NCBI GenBank assembly: GCA_964483245.1
Contig: CAZABP010000001.1
Span: 174,077-238,076 of the forward strand
Direction: 5' to 3'
Origin: CAZABP01 sp964483245
GTDB lineage: Bacteria > Planctomycetota > UBA1135 > UBA2386
Length of the DNA: 64,000 nucleotides
The stretch's first letter is position 1. Each line of letters opens with the position of its first letter. The notes under the pieces were generated by a model. It worked only from the letters and a program-made list of their open reading frames with translations, searched no databases and had not been told where the DNA came from. The position numbers were made by a program, and so were the translations under genes. Below are positions 25,365 through 33,657 of the stretch, piece by piece.

Positions 25365-27598
25365 CAGGCGACCCTCCGCCGTGTCAGCCAGAACCCCGAC
25401 AGCAGCGATTCCAACGCCAGCGCAGCCACGAGCGCCAGCCCGAACACCCGCCACAGATCGCTCTGCGCTCCGGCGAGCGCCGCACCACGCAGCTCGTCAC
25501 TCTCGTGGACGTCCAGCACGGCGCGCGCCGGTTCCGGATACGTCTGCTGCAGCAGCGTGCGCGTCATCGGCGCGAGCCGGCTCTCGGCCAGCGGCGGCAG
25601 CCGCGCGAGGACCCGGCGCTCCGGGGTGCCGGCGTGCGGCGTCAGCTCCAGCTCGAACAACCCGAATCCGGACAGCTCCCGCATCGGGATCGCGAGCCGC
25701 GCATCGCCGGTCCCGTCCCCTTCGATCGTCGCCGTGAACGTGCGCACGACCGGATCCGGACCGACCCCGCGCACGATCACGTCCGGCCGCAGCCGCGCCA
25801 GATCGAGCGTCAGTTCGTGCGTCCCCAGCGGTCCGTGGTTGTACGGCCGCGGATCGTGCCGGCGCCCGAGCGCGCGGTGCGTCTCGTGCGCGACGACCAG
25901 CAGCGCCGGCGTCGCCGGCCAGTTCGTCCACGCGATGTCGGCCGTCGTCGTGATCAGCGCGACTTCGCCCGCTGGCTCGTCGTCGGCGCCGTGGAACTGC
26001 CGCACGAGCATCAACGGGGCACCACCCGGATCGTGGACTCGCAGCAACGTGCGCGCCCCTTCGCCCGGATCGGCCGCCAGCGTGAACCAGCGTCCGACCA
26101 GCACGACGCGCGCGAACCACTGCTCGAGCAGGTCCTGCGCGCCGACGAAAATCCGGTGATCCCGGTCCCCCAGATGCACCGACAGCGGCGCATCCATGTC
26201 GCCGGCCAGTTCGCCGAGCGGAGCTGGCAGCAGGCCGGCCCCGCCGCGCCACAACCGCGCGGTGTAGGTACCCGGATCGACCTGGTCACCGAGGAACCAG
26301 ACCATGCCGCCGCCGGCGCGGACGTATTCCTCGAGCTTGCCGACCACCGCCTCGCCCGGCGCCGCGACGTTGCACAGCACGACCAGGTCGAAGTCGCCGA
26401 GCTGCGTCTCGCCGAGCTGATGGTCGCGGATCACGGTCGGCGCGATCCCGCTGCGCGCATCGCCGCCTGGCGCGAACGCCGCCGTCAGGAAGAACGTCTC
26501 GCTGTCCTCCGGCGCATCGCCCGGAGCGCCATCCACGAGCAGCACGCGCGAGTGCTCGACGACCGGCAGCGCGAGCGCGCGGGCGTCGTCGACCGGGAAG
26601 CGATCGACCGGCAGCCGCGCGACGAGCCCGTGTCCACCCTCGGTCGCGAATGTGTGCCGCAGCGTCAGCGTGCGCGTCTCGCCGGAGGCGAGTGGCGGCA
26701 ACGGCTGCACGTTCTGCGCCCGCCCGTCCACCTCGACCGCCAACTCGCTCGCGTTCGACGTGTCGGACCCGAAGTTGTGCACGTCGACTGCGAGCTCGAG
26801 CGGAACGCCGGCCACGAGCGTCCGGTCGAGCGGCCGCACGTCGACGATGCCCACGTTCTCGGCGGTGCGTTCGCCGACGACCAGCACCTCGACGCGTTGT
26901 TCCTGCGGATCGAGCTGTGCCAGCACCGCGGCGACGTCGTTGCGGGCGCGACCTTCGGCGTCCAACCAGTCGACCGCACGGAAATCGGTGACGACGTGGA
27001 TCCGCGTCCGCCGCGCGTCCGGCGTCGCCGCTGCCTGGGCGACCGCCGCACGCAGCAGACCACCGAGCTCCAGTTCACCATCGCCGACCGCGACGGTCGC
27101 GAGCTGCTCGCGCACGCGCGCCCCGAGACCGCGGTCGATCGGCAGCGCCACCTGCTGTGGCCGATCCGGCGCGGAAGCGAGCAACAGCGTCCAGAGATCC
27201 CCGGTGCGGTTCTCGCCGAATCCCTCGGCCAGGGCCGTCACCGCCGCGACCGCGCGCTGCATCGCATTGCCGGCCCCGACGCGCTGCGCCATCGACGCCG
27301 AGTCGTCGAGACAGACGACATGGTGCGTGCGCCGCTCACCGAGGATCGTGCCGGCCCACTGCGGGCGCGCGACGGCGAACACGAGCAGCAGCACCGCGAG
27401 CACCCGCAGCAGCAGCAGCAGCCACTGTTCCATCAGCAGCCGCCGCCGGTTGCGCGCCAACGCCGCCAACAGGAACGTCATCGCCGCCCACGGCCGCCGC
27501 TGGTAGCGCCGCCGGTTCAGCAGGTGGATCACGATCGGCACCGCCGCGATCGGCAGTGCCCACAGCAGCATCGGGTTCAGGAAGCCGAAGCCGAGCAC
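25364..27598 (-). CDS. BatA-type double-transmembrane VWA protein
   Basis: 744 residues from a GTG at 27598, four bases after the previous stop. It begins with the BatA signature, a short helix ending in HLLNRRRYQRRPWAAMTFLL, then a second helix (LLLLLRVLAVLLLVFAVARP). Residues about 93-260 are a von Willebrand A domain with MIDAS D98-D99-S100-A101-S102. A CARDB-like beta part and a Rossmann-like region (DFDLVVLCNVAAPGEAVVGK) follow, and a C-terminal TM helix ends the protein. BatA proteins usually work with a MoxR AAA+ ATPase and a DUF58 protein; neither is encoded in this operon. Confidence 0.87.
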   Translation of the reverse strand: MLGFGFLNPMLLWALPIAAVPIVIHLLNRRRYQRRPWAAMTFLLAALARNRRRLLMEQWLLLLLRVLAVLLLVFAVARPQWAGTILGERRTHHVVCLDDSASMAQRVGAGNAMQRAVAAVTALAEGFGENRTGDLWTLLLASAPDRPQQVALPIDRGLGARVREQLATVAVGDGELELGGLLRAAVAQAAATPDARRTRIHVVTDFRAVDWLDAEGRARNDVAAVLAQLDPQEQRVEVLVVGERTAENVGIVDVRPLDRTLVAGVPLELAVDVHNFGSDTSNASELAVEVDGRAQNVQPLPPLASGETRTLTLRHTFATEGGHGLVARLPVDRFPVDDARALALPVVEHSRVLLVDGAPGDAPEDSETFFLTAAFAPGGDARSGIAPTVIRDHQLGETQLGDFDLVVLCNVAAPGEAVVGKLEEYVRAGGGMVWFLGDQVDPGTYTARLWRGGAGLLPAPLGELAGDMDAPLSVHLGDRDHRIFVGAQDLLEQWFARVVLVGRWFTLAADPGEGARTLLRVHDPGGAPLMLVRQFHGADDEPAGEVALITTTADIAWTNWPATPALLVVAHETHRALGRRHDPRPYNHGPLGTHELTLDLARLRPDVIVRGVGPDPVVRTFTATIEGDGTGDARLAIPMRELSGFGLFELELTPHAGTPERRVLARLPPLAESRLAPMTRTLLQQTYPEPARAVLDVHESDELRGAALAGAQSDLWRVFGLALVAALALESLLSGFWLTRRRVA

Positions 27599-27602
27599 GC
27601 CG

Positions 27603-28634
27603 TCACCGCTGGTAGATCGGGACCAACGAGTACGGCAGCTGCAGGATCGTCAGCGCGATCGCCGTGCCGTAGGTCGTACCGACGCCATCCCCTTGCCAGG
27701 AGCCGTCGGCACCCTGCTGCGAGAGCAGCCAGGCCGACATCCGGCGCCAGTAGTCGTCCCAATCCTTGCCACCGCGCTGGTACAGCGCCTGCGCGAGGTA
27801 GAGGTGCGAGTAGTAGTGATGGCCGTTGTTGCTGCCGTTGACCGGCAGGTGGCGCACAGCGAACTGCAGCGCCTTCTCCGCCATCGGATCGTCGTAGCGG
27901 CCGGCGTAGTACAGCACGGCGACCGCGGCCGCCGTGATCGGCGGGCGGCTCGCGCCCCCGCTGCGCGCGGCGTAACGGATGCCACCGTCGCTGTTGGCCG
28001 ACTTCGCGATGTAGCCGACGGCCTTTTGGATCGTCTCGATCGGGACCGTGATCCCGGCGTTGCGGCACGCGCGCAGCGCCTGCAGCTGCGTCACCGTCAC
28101 GCTCCCCTCGTCCGAGTTCGACTCCGGCGCGTAGTACCAGCCGCCGAGCGAGGACTGCGCGCGCGCGGTCAGCTTGACCGCACGCGACAGCACACCCTGC
28201 AGGTTCTCCTGGCGGCGGGCGTCCTCCTCCATGCCGTAGACCTCGGCCAGGAACAGCGTCGCGAAGCCGTGGCCGTACATGCTGCGCCCCTCCTCCTGCA
28301 CCGCCGTGATCACGCCGTCCGGTTGCGCGCTGCGCATCAGGAAGTCGACCGCCTGCCGCACCGCGCGCCAGTGCTTGCCCCGCGTCGGCGTCGCGCCCGA
28401 CCCGAGCAGCGCCATGCCGGCCAGCCCGGTCATCGCGGTCGGATACGTGCCGTAGCCGCCGGAGCCGCGCCACGAGCCGTCGCGGTTCTGCGTCCGCACC
28501 AGGAAGTCGAGCCCGCGCGCGATCGCGGCCTCGATCTCCGGCGTGACGCCGGGCGGACGCACGGCGTCGTCTTGGGCCGGCGCAGCCGGGACCAGCAACA
28601 GCACGAACCAGGCGGCGGACGGCGGGATCCTCAT
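27603..28634 (-). CDS. Exported prenyltransferase/squalene-oxidase-repeat protein
   Basis: 343 residues from the ATG at 28634 (ATGA overlap). The signal peptide (MRIPPSAAWFVLLLVPAAPA) is followed by an alpha/alpha toroid built of QW-like repeats: GLDFLVRTQNRDGSWRGSGG, AVDFLMRSAQPDGVITAVQE, AVGYIAKSANSDGGIRYAAR and MSAWLLSQQGADGSWQGDGV. The aspartate-rich catalytic motifs of true squalene-hopene cyclases (DxDD) are not visible, and export also argues against terpene cyclisation. Such proteins are common next to BatA/VWA genes in Planctomycetota, role unknown. The toroid fold more likely binds protein or glycan. Confidence 0.85.
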   Translation of the reverse strand: MRIPPSAAWFVLLLVPAAPAQDDAVRPPGVTPEIEAAIARGLDFLVRTQNRDGSWRGSGGYGTYPTAMTGLAGMALLGSGATPTRGKHWRAVRQAVDFLMRSAQPDGVITAVQEEGRSMYGHGFATLFLAEVYGMEEDARRQENLQGVLSRAVKLTARAQSSLGGWYYAPESNSDEGSVTVTQLQALRACRNAGITVPIETIQKAVGYIAKSANSDGGIRYAARSGGASRPPITAAAVAVLYYAGRYDDPMAEKALQFAVRHLPVNGSNNGHHYYSHLYLAQALYQRGGKDWDDYWRRMSAWLLSQQGADGSWQGDGVGTTYGTAIALTILQLPYSLVPIYQR

Positions 28635-31261
28635 CGCGAACCTCCGGGGGAGTACAGCGCCGCGGTCTCGGCGGCGACGCCAGCGGCATCTTCGACGGCG
28701 CGCAGGACCTCGAGCCGCGCCAGGTGCCAGTGCGGCCGCAGCCGCTGGCCGGCGCGCAGCGGGACGTCGAGCCACGGGCGCAGCCGGTCGAGCGCGGCGA
28801 GCGCCTGGTCGCGCGCACCGTGCGCAGCCATCGCCAGTGCGACTTCACGCGACAACCGCAGCAGACGGAACGCGAGGCTGCCCCGCGACTCTTCGTCCGC
28901 CGCTGCGAGCGCGCGCAGCAGCTGCTCGCTCGCGCCGACGAGATCGCCGCCGATCGCGAGCAGGCGCGCGCGCGCCGCGGCGTCCTCGATCCGTGCACTG
29001 CGTTCCTGCAGGGCGCGCCAGTCGGCGTAGACCTCGATCCCCGCCTCGTAGGCGACGACCAGCAGGGGCCCGTCGACGAACAGGTTGCAGGGCCCTTCCA
29101 TCGACGACGCGCCGACGCCGAGCGACGGCAGCGGGATCCGCCGCCAGTTCGCGCGCGCCGCGGGCCCCATCTGCACGTCGCTGGGACGCAGCAGCAGGAC
29201 TTCCCGCGCCCCAGGGATCAACACGAAGTCTTCGCCGACCGTGCCCCGCCCGCCCGGCGTGCCGGAGGGCATGTCGACTTCCCACAACCGCAAGCCGGTG
29301 CGATGGTCGATGCAGGTCAGCTTCGCGCCGGCGACGTACAGATGCGTGCTGTCCAGGCCGACCAGCTGCTGCATCGCTGCGTTGGCCGGCTTCTCGGCGA
29401 GCCACAGCAGCTCGCCGGATGCGCCATCCACGCCCAGCATCACGGTGCCATCGACCGGCGCGACGATGACGCGTCCGTCGACGACGTACAGTTCACCCGG
29501 GGCGAAGCCGCGGAGCAGCGAGACCTCCTGCGTCATGGCCTGCACGAAGCCCATCTGTGCGCGCCCGCGGCGCCGGATCGGGGCCGTGTCGTGGTACGGA
29601 TGGCCGCGTTCGTAGCGACGCGCCCACAGCAGCTCGCCGCCGACGGCATCGACGGCCGCGAGCACACCCGCATGCGTCAACACGAATGCCGTCCCACCGC
29701 CCAACGCGACCGGCGCCACCGGCGCGCGCGCCAGCTCCGTGCCACCACTGTGCAGCGGGGTCAGGTAGACCAGCTCCCCATCCTTGGCGGCGCAACCGGC
29801 GAGATAGACCGCGTCGTCCCGCTGCACCGGGACCAGCAGCATCGCGCCATGCGGCGTCGGCGCGGCGAGGATCGTCAGCTCCTTGCCGAGCTCCCAGTCC
29901 TGCGACGACCAGACCCGCGCACCCGAGGCCGCATCCAACGCGACCAGCTCGTTCTCGAGCAGCGGCCGCAGCCCCGGCTGCAAGCGGGACGAGTCGCTGC
30001 CGACGATCGCGAACCGCAGGTCGCCTGCCGGCACGACGCGGTGCGCCAGCCAGTCGTAGGTCGGGATCCGGGAGCGGACCTGTCCCTGCCTCGGCTCGGG
30101 CGCGACGTCCTGCCCCTCACCGATCAGCCGGTGGCTGCCACTCAGCGGATCGAGCTCGCGCACGCGGTAGTGGTCCATGACGAAGATCGACTCGTCGCCG
30201 ATCTCGACGAACGTCCCCGGTCCGTGCTGGTTCGCGATCGGAACCGCGCCCCCGCCACCGCCGTTGATCCGCACGATCTGCCCGTTCGACGCACGTGCGC
30301 CGCGGTACGGGCTCGGCGACGTGAACCGCAGCTCCCACAGCGGGAGCAACGGATCGTCGCTGCGTGACGCAGCATGGCTCCAATCCGGCGCGCCGCCGCC
30401 GGTGGCGGCAGCCGGCGTCGCCGCGAACCAGTCCGCTTGCGCGATGTCCTCGAGCGAGCGCAGCTCGCCGAGGATCCGCACGGTGCCGCGCGGGTGCTCG
30501 GCCCGCAGCTCGGCCAGCAACGCGGCCGCGTGCGCGCGTTCGCCGAGCAGCCCATGGCAGATCGCGATGCGCACGCGCAGCGACAGCGGGTCGATCTCCG
30601 TCAGCTTGGTGCGCAGCGATTCGGGATACGCATCGAGCAGGCGGCGGTAGCTCAGGATCGCCGGCCGCAGCGCGCCGCGCGCGAGCTGGAGGTCGGCGGC
30701 CGCCAACAACGCCCGCCCCGCGCCCAGAGTCAGGAAGTAGCGCTCGAACACCTGCTCCAACAGCCGCACGTCGGACGCGGCGAACGCGGTCTCGAACGCG
30801 CGCTGCGCCTCCACCTCGTACTGCTGCTGGTACAGCAGCCGCGCCGCCTCCGGCATCTCCGCCAGCAGCTCGTGGCACAGCAACCGGACCGGGCGATACA
30901 GCCGCAGGTCGGAGCTGAACACGGCGCGCGACGGGTCGACCTCTTCCTGCACCGGCGGCGGCGGCGCCTCCCCTTCCACCGGCGCGGCCAGCTCCTGCTG
31001 CGTGCGCCCCTCGATGACGTCCTGCAGCAGGCGGATCGCGCCGACGTAGTCCTCACGCTGGAGGAATTCCCGGGATTTGCGCAGGTAGCGGTCGAGACTC
31101 GCGCTCTCGAACATCTGCACGCGCACGCCGTCGTCCGGCTCCTCCTCCGCCGGCTGCGTGCCGGGTGCCGGGATCGCGACGCGCTCGATCCGGATCTGCG
31201 CTGGGATCGACGCCGCAACGGCCAGGCCGCCGACCAGCAGCGCGAGGAGTCGTCTCGACAT
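28631..31261 (-). CDS. Exported PQQ-type beta-propeller protein, first gene of the 11-gene operon
   Basis: 876 residues from the ATG at 31261 (MSRRLLALLVGGLAVAASIP signal peptide); an earlier in-frame start would remove the signal from the N-terminus. Residues about 45-290 are helical, TPR-like (YVGAIRLLQDVIEG, RPAILSYRRLLDAYPESL). The middle is a pyrrolo-quinoline-quinone-type WD propeller with blades such as NELVALDAASGARVWSSQDW, VLAAVDAVGGELLWARRYER and LTCIDHRTGLRLWEVDMPSG. The C-terminus is helical again. No PQQ-binding disulfide is visible, so it is a structural or binding propeller. It starts 123 bases from a divergent gene and probably carries the operon promoter in that gap. Confidence 0.85.
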   Translation of the reverse strand: MSRRLLALLVGGLAVAASIPAQIRIERVAIPAPGTQPAEEEPDDGVRVQMFESASLDRYLRKSREFLQREDYVGAIRLLQDVIEGRTQQELAAPVEGEAPPPPVQEEVDPSRAVFSSDLRLYRPVRLLCHELLAEMPEAARLLYQQQYEVEAQRAFETAFAASDVRLLEQVFERYFLTLGAGRALLAAADLQLARGALRPAILSYRRLLDAYPESLRTKLTEIDPLSLRVRIAICHGLLGERAHAAALLAELRAEHPRGTVRILGELRSLEDIAQADWFAATPAAATGGGAPDWSHAASRSDDPLLPLWELRFTSPSPYRGARASNGQIVRINGGGGGAVPIANQHGPGTFVEIGDESIFVMDHYRVRELDPLSGSHRLIGEGQDVAPEPRQGQVRSRIPTYDWLAHRVVPAGDLRFAIVGSDSSRLQPGLRPLLENELVALDAASGARVWSSQDWELGKELTILAAPTPHGAMLLVPVQRDDAVYLAGCAAKDGELVYLTPLHSGGTELARAPVAPVALGGGTAFVLTHAGVLAAVDAVGGELLWARRYERGHPYHDTAPIRRRGRAQMGFVQAMTQEVSLLRGFAPGELYVVDGRVIVAPVDGTVMLGVDGASGELLWLAEKPANAAMQQLVGLDSTHLYVAGAKLTCIDHRTGLRLWEVDMPSGTPGGRGTVGEDFVLIPGAREVLLLRPSDVQMGPAARANWRRIPLPSLGVGASSMEGPCNLFVDGPLLVVAYEAGIEVYADWRALQERSARIEDAAARARLLAIGGDLVGASEQLLRALAAADEESRGSLAFRLLRLSREVALAMAAHGARDQALAALDRLRPWLDVPLRAGQRLRPHWHLARLEVLRAVEDAAGVAAETAALYSPGGSR

Positions 31262-31383
31262 GTCGGATCGTTCTGGGCTGGATTCGCGATCCGGGGCGGG
31301 AAGGACCGCGCGCAATCTACGTCGAGGTCCGACGACGGGCGAGCCCCGCGTCCGTTATCGTGCCCCTCCGACGCAGCTGCGTG
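31262..31383. promoter_or_regulatory. Divergent promoter region of the 11-gene operon
   Basis: 122 bases between the operon start and the divergent HEAT/propeller gene. It must hold promoters for both directions. No confident -35/-10 pair, sigmaE-type element or operator repeat could be picked by eye. Confidence 0.4.
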
Positions 31384-33657
31384 ATGATTCCTCCATTCCG
31401 TTCCTGGTCGTCGCGCGGCCTGCTCGCCTGCTGCCTGCTGGCCGGCGGCGGTAACGCAGTCCCTGCACAAGAAGGTGGCGAGGAATTCCAGGCGGTCGCG
31501 CAGCGGCTGATCGGCGCCACGCTGCGTGAGCGGCTCGACGTGTTCGCGCAACTCGTGCAGCGGCAGCAGGAATGGTTGCCGGCGATCGCGCTGCGCGTGC
31601 ACGGCCAACACCGGGAGTACCAGCTGCAGATCGAACGCCTGCTGTCACAGCTCGCCGACGAACGTTGGCTCGCGCGCGAAGAGGCGGAACGAGAGCTCGG
31701 TGAGATCGGTGCCCGCGCCCGCGCCACGATCGAGGACCGCCGCGAGCACGGCGCGACGCTCGAGGAGCGCTTGCGCTGCGAGCGGATCCTGAAAGCGCTC
31801 GACGCACGCGGCACGACGCGCGAGGAGAACGAGCTGGCGATCCTGCGCGGCCTCGTGCAGGCAACGCTGTATCTGAAGACCGACCCGCAGTTGCGCGCGG
31901 CGTTGCGCAGCGCCTGCGACCATGCGGACTTCGAAGTCGTCGATGGCAGCCTGCGCGCGCTCGGTGTGCACGGAGATCAGGACGACGTCGCGCGCCTGCA
32001 TGCGCATGTGACCAGGTCGCCCGCGCCGCACCGCATCGCCGCGCTGCACGCGCTGGCGCGTCTGCCGGCGGCGGCGGCGCTGCCCAAGCTGCGCGAGCTG
32101 CTGCTCGGCAGCGCGCTGCTGCCGGCCGAGCGTGCCGGCGTCGTGCGCGTGCTGCACACACGACCGGATGCGGCCGAGCTGGTGGCGGAGTGCGCCGGCG
32201 CCGCGGACCCGGTCGTCGCCGAGGCGGCGCGGCTGCAGCCGCTCGCCGCGTTCGCGCCGACGCCGGTCGAGGTCGGGTTCGCCGACGGCGGCAAGGTCGC
32301 CGGCGCGTTCGAAGGCGTGCTCGGGGATTGCCTGCTGCTGGTGCAGTCGGCGGAGCTGCCGGCGCTGCCGCGGATCGAGCTGCCGCTCGCGCAGGTGACG
32401 TCGGTGCGGACCACGGCCGAGGTCGAGGCTCCGCGCCCCGGCTGCCGGATCGCGCTGCGGCAGGGCTCCCTCGTGCACGGCCAGCTGATCGCGCTCGATG
32501 CCGAAACCGTGATCGTGCAGACGGCGCGGTTCGGGACGCAACGGCTGCCGCGGGGCGCAGTGCAGGGGATCCTGCTCGATCCGGCGCTCGACCGGATCCT
32601 CGGCGGTCAGGGGCAGGGGGATCGCGTGCGCCTCAAGAGCGGCACGCAGATCGAGCAACCGATCGAAGTCGTCGCCGACCAACGCCTGCAGGTCGGCGAG
32701 CAGCATCTCGCGCTGACCGATGTCGCCAGCCTCTCGTTCGGCCGCGCGCAGAACCAGGTGCCGGACACGACGGCCTGGACCCGGGTCGAGACGCACGACG
32801 GCGACCGGCTGCTGGGCCATCTCGGCCGCGCCGAAGCCGGCGGCGTCGGACTGCACGTGCCGCTGCTCGGCGCGACATCGATCCCGCTCGGCGAGGTGAA
32901 GCGGATCGAGTTCGGGATCGGCGGCGGCGCGCAGTGGGGCTTCACGCTGATCGCGGACTACTCCGACAACCTCGTCATCGAAGTCGACGAGCAGGGGAAC
33001 GAGGTGTTCCGGCTCGAGGACACGTTCGGCGCCTGGGATGCCGAGGCCCTCGACAACGGGCACATCCTGATCGTCGAGTTCGCGGCGAGCCGCGTACTCG
33101 AAGTCGACCGCGACGGCAAGACGGTCTGGTTCTACGACGACGGACTGCGCAATCCGACCGACGCCGACCGCCTGCAGAATGGCAACACACTGATCGCCGA
33201 TGCGTACCGCCAGCGCGTCATCGAGGTCACGCCGGACAAGCAGATCGTGTGGCAGTTCGCCGAGGGCGTGCGACCCTACGACGTCGAGCGGCTGCAGAGT
33301 GGCAACACGCTGATCGCCGACATCCTCAAGGATCGCGTCATCGAAGTGGATCCGCAGGGACGCGTCGTGTGGGAGGTCACGTCGATGCCGCACGTGCACG
33401 ACGCCGACCGGCTGCCCAANNNNNNNNNNGGCAACACGCTGATCACGCTGCGCACGCTGCGCAAGGTCGTCGAGGTCGATCGCGGCGGCCGCGTCGTGTG
33501 GCAGCTCGAGCACCTCGACAGCCCCAGTGACGCCGACCGGCTGCCGAACGGCAACACGCTGGTGTCCGAGAACGGGGCGGTGCGGGAGTACGACCGCGCC
33601 GGCAAGGTGGTCTGGACCCGCGCGGCGCAGTGGGCGCTCGAGGCGAACCGCTACTGA
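31384..33657 (+). CDS. Exported HEAT/beta-propeller protein, interrupted by an assembly gap
   Basis: About 757 residues from the ATG at 31384 (an in-frame GTG precedes it); the longer frame upstream is inside the operon promoter. The signal peptide (RSWSSRGLLACCLLAGGGNA) is followed by HEAT-like helices (to about residue 250). Next come beta units (RLKSGTQIEQPIEVVADQRL) like those of the NPCBM protein at 16672. The C-terminal propeller has 40-residue repeats (NGNTLIADAYRQRVIEV, SGNTLIADILKDRVIEVDPQ) of the arylsulfotransferase/NHL type. Ten N at 33420-33429 lie in the propeller and keep the frame; the true length is therefore uncertain. Divergent from the 11-gene operon. Confidence 0.82.
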   Translation: MIPPFRSWSSRGLLACCLLAGGGNAVPAQEGGEEFQAVAQRLIGATLRERLDVFAQLVQRQQEWLPAIALRVHGQHREYQLQIERLLSQLADERWLAREEAERELGEIGARARATIEDRREHGATLEERLRCERILKALDARGTTREENELAILRGLVQATLYLKTDPQLRAALRSACDHADFEVVDGSLRALGVHGDQDDVARLHAHVTRSPAPHRIAALHALARLPAAAALPKLRELLLGSALLPAERAGVVRVLHTRPDAAELVAECAGAADPVVAEAARLQPLAAFAPTPVEVGFADGGKVAGAFEGVLGDCLLLVQSAELPALPRIELPLAQVTSVRTTAEVEAPRPGCRIALRQGSLVHGQLIALDAETVIVQTARFGTQRLPRGAVQGILLDPALDRILGGQGQGDRVRLKSGTQIEQPIEVVADQRLQVGEQHLALTDVASLSFGRAQNQVPDTTAWTRVETHDGDRLLGHLGRAEAGGVGLHVPLLGATSIPLGEVKRIEFGIGGGAQWGFTLIADYSDNLVIEVDEQGNEVFRLEDTFGAWDAEALDNGHILIVEFAASRVLEVDRDGKTVWFYDDGLRNPTDADRLQNGNTLIADAYRQRVIEVTPDKQIVWQFAEGVRPYDVERLQSGNTLIADILKDRVIEVDPQGRVVWEVTSMPHVHDADRLPXXXXGNTLITLRTLRKVVEVDRGGRVVWQLEHLDSPSDADRLPNGNTLVSENGAVREYDRAGKVVWTRAAQWALEANRY
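33058..33657 (+). repeat. 120-bp tandem propeller repeats in coding sequence
   Basis: The GNTL codon cluster (GGCAACAC...) recurs at 33181, 33301, 33430 and 33550, with a diverged copy near 33058. Spacings are 120 and 120 bases, except 129 across the N run, i.e. 120 plus 9. Each unit codes for one 40-residue blade element. Confidence 0.85.
33420..33429. other. Assembly gap (10 N)
   Basis: Ten ambiguous bases join two contigs inside the tandem propeller repeats. The flanking sequence (CTGCCCAA before, GGCAACACG after) needs only one base to restore the repeat consensus. The gap is therefore either a placeholder between abutting contigs or hides whole repeat units. Confidence 0.95.

Noticed and set aside
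27603..28634. Prenyltransferase-repeat protein as a squalene-hopene cyclase
   Set aside because: It has a signal peptide, and no DxDD catalytic motif is visible.
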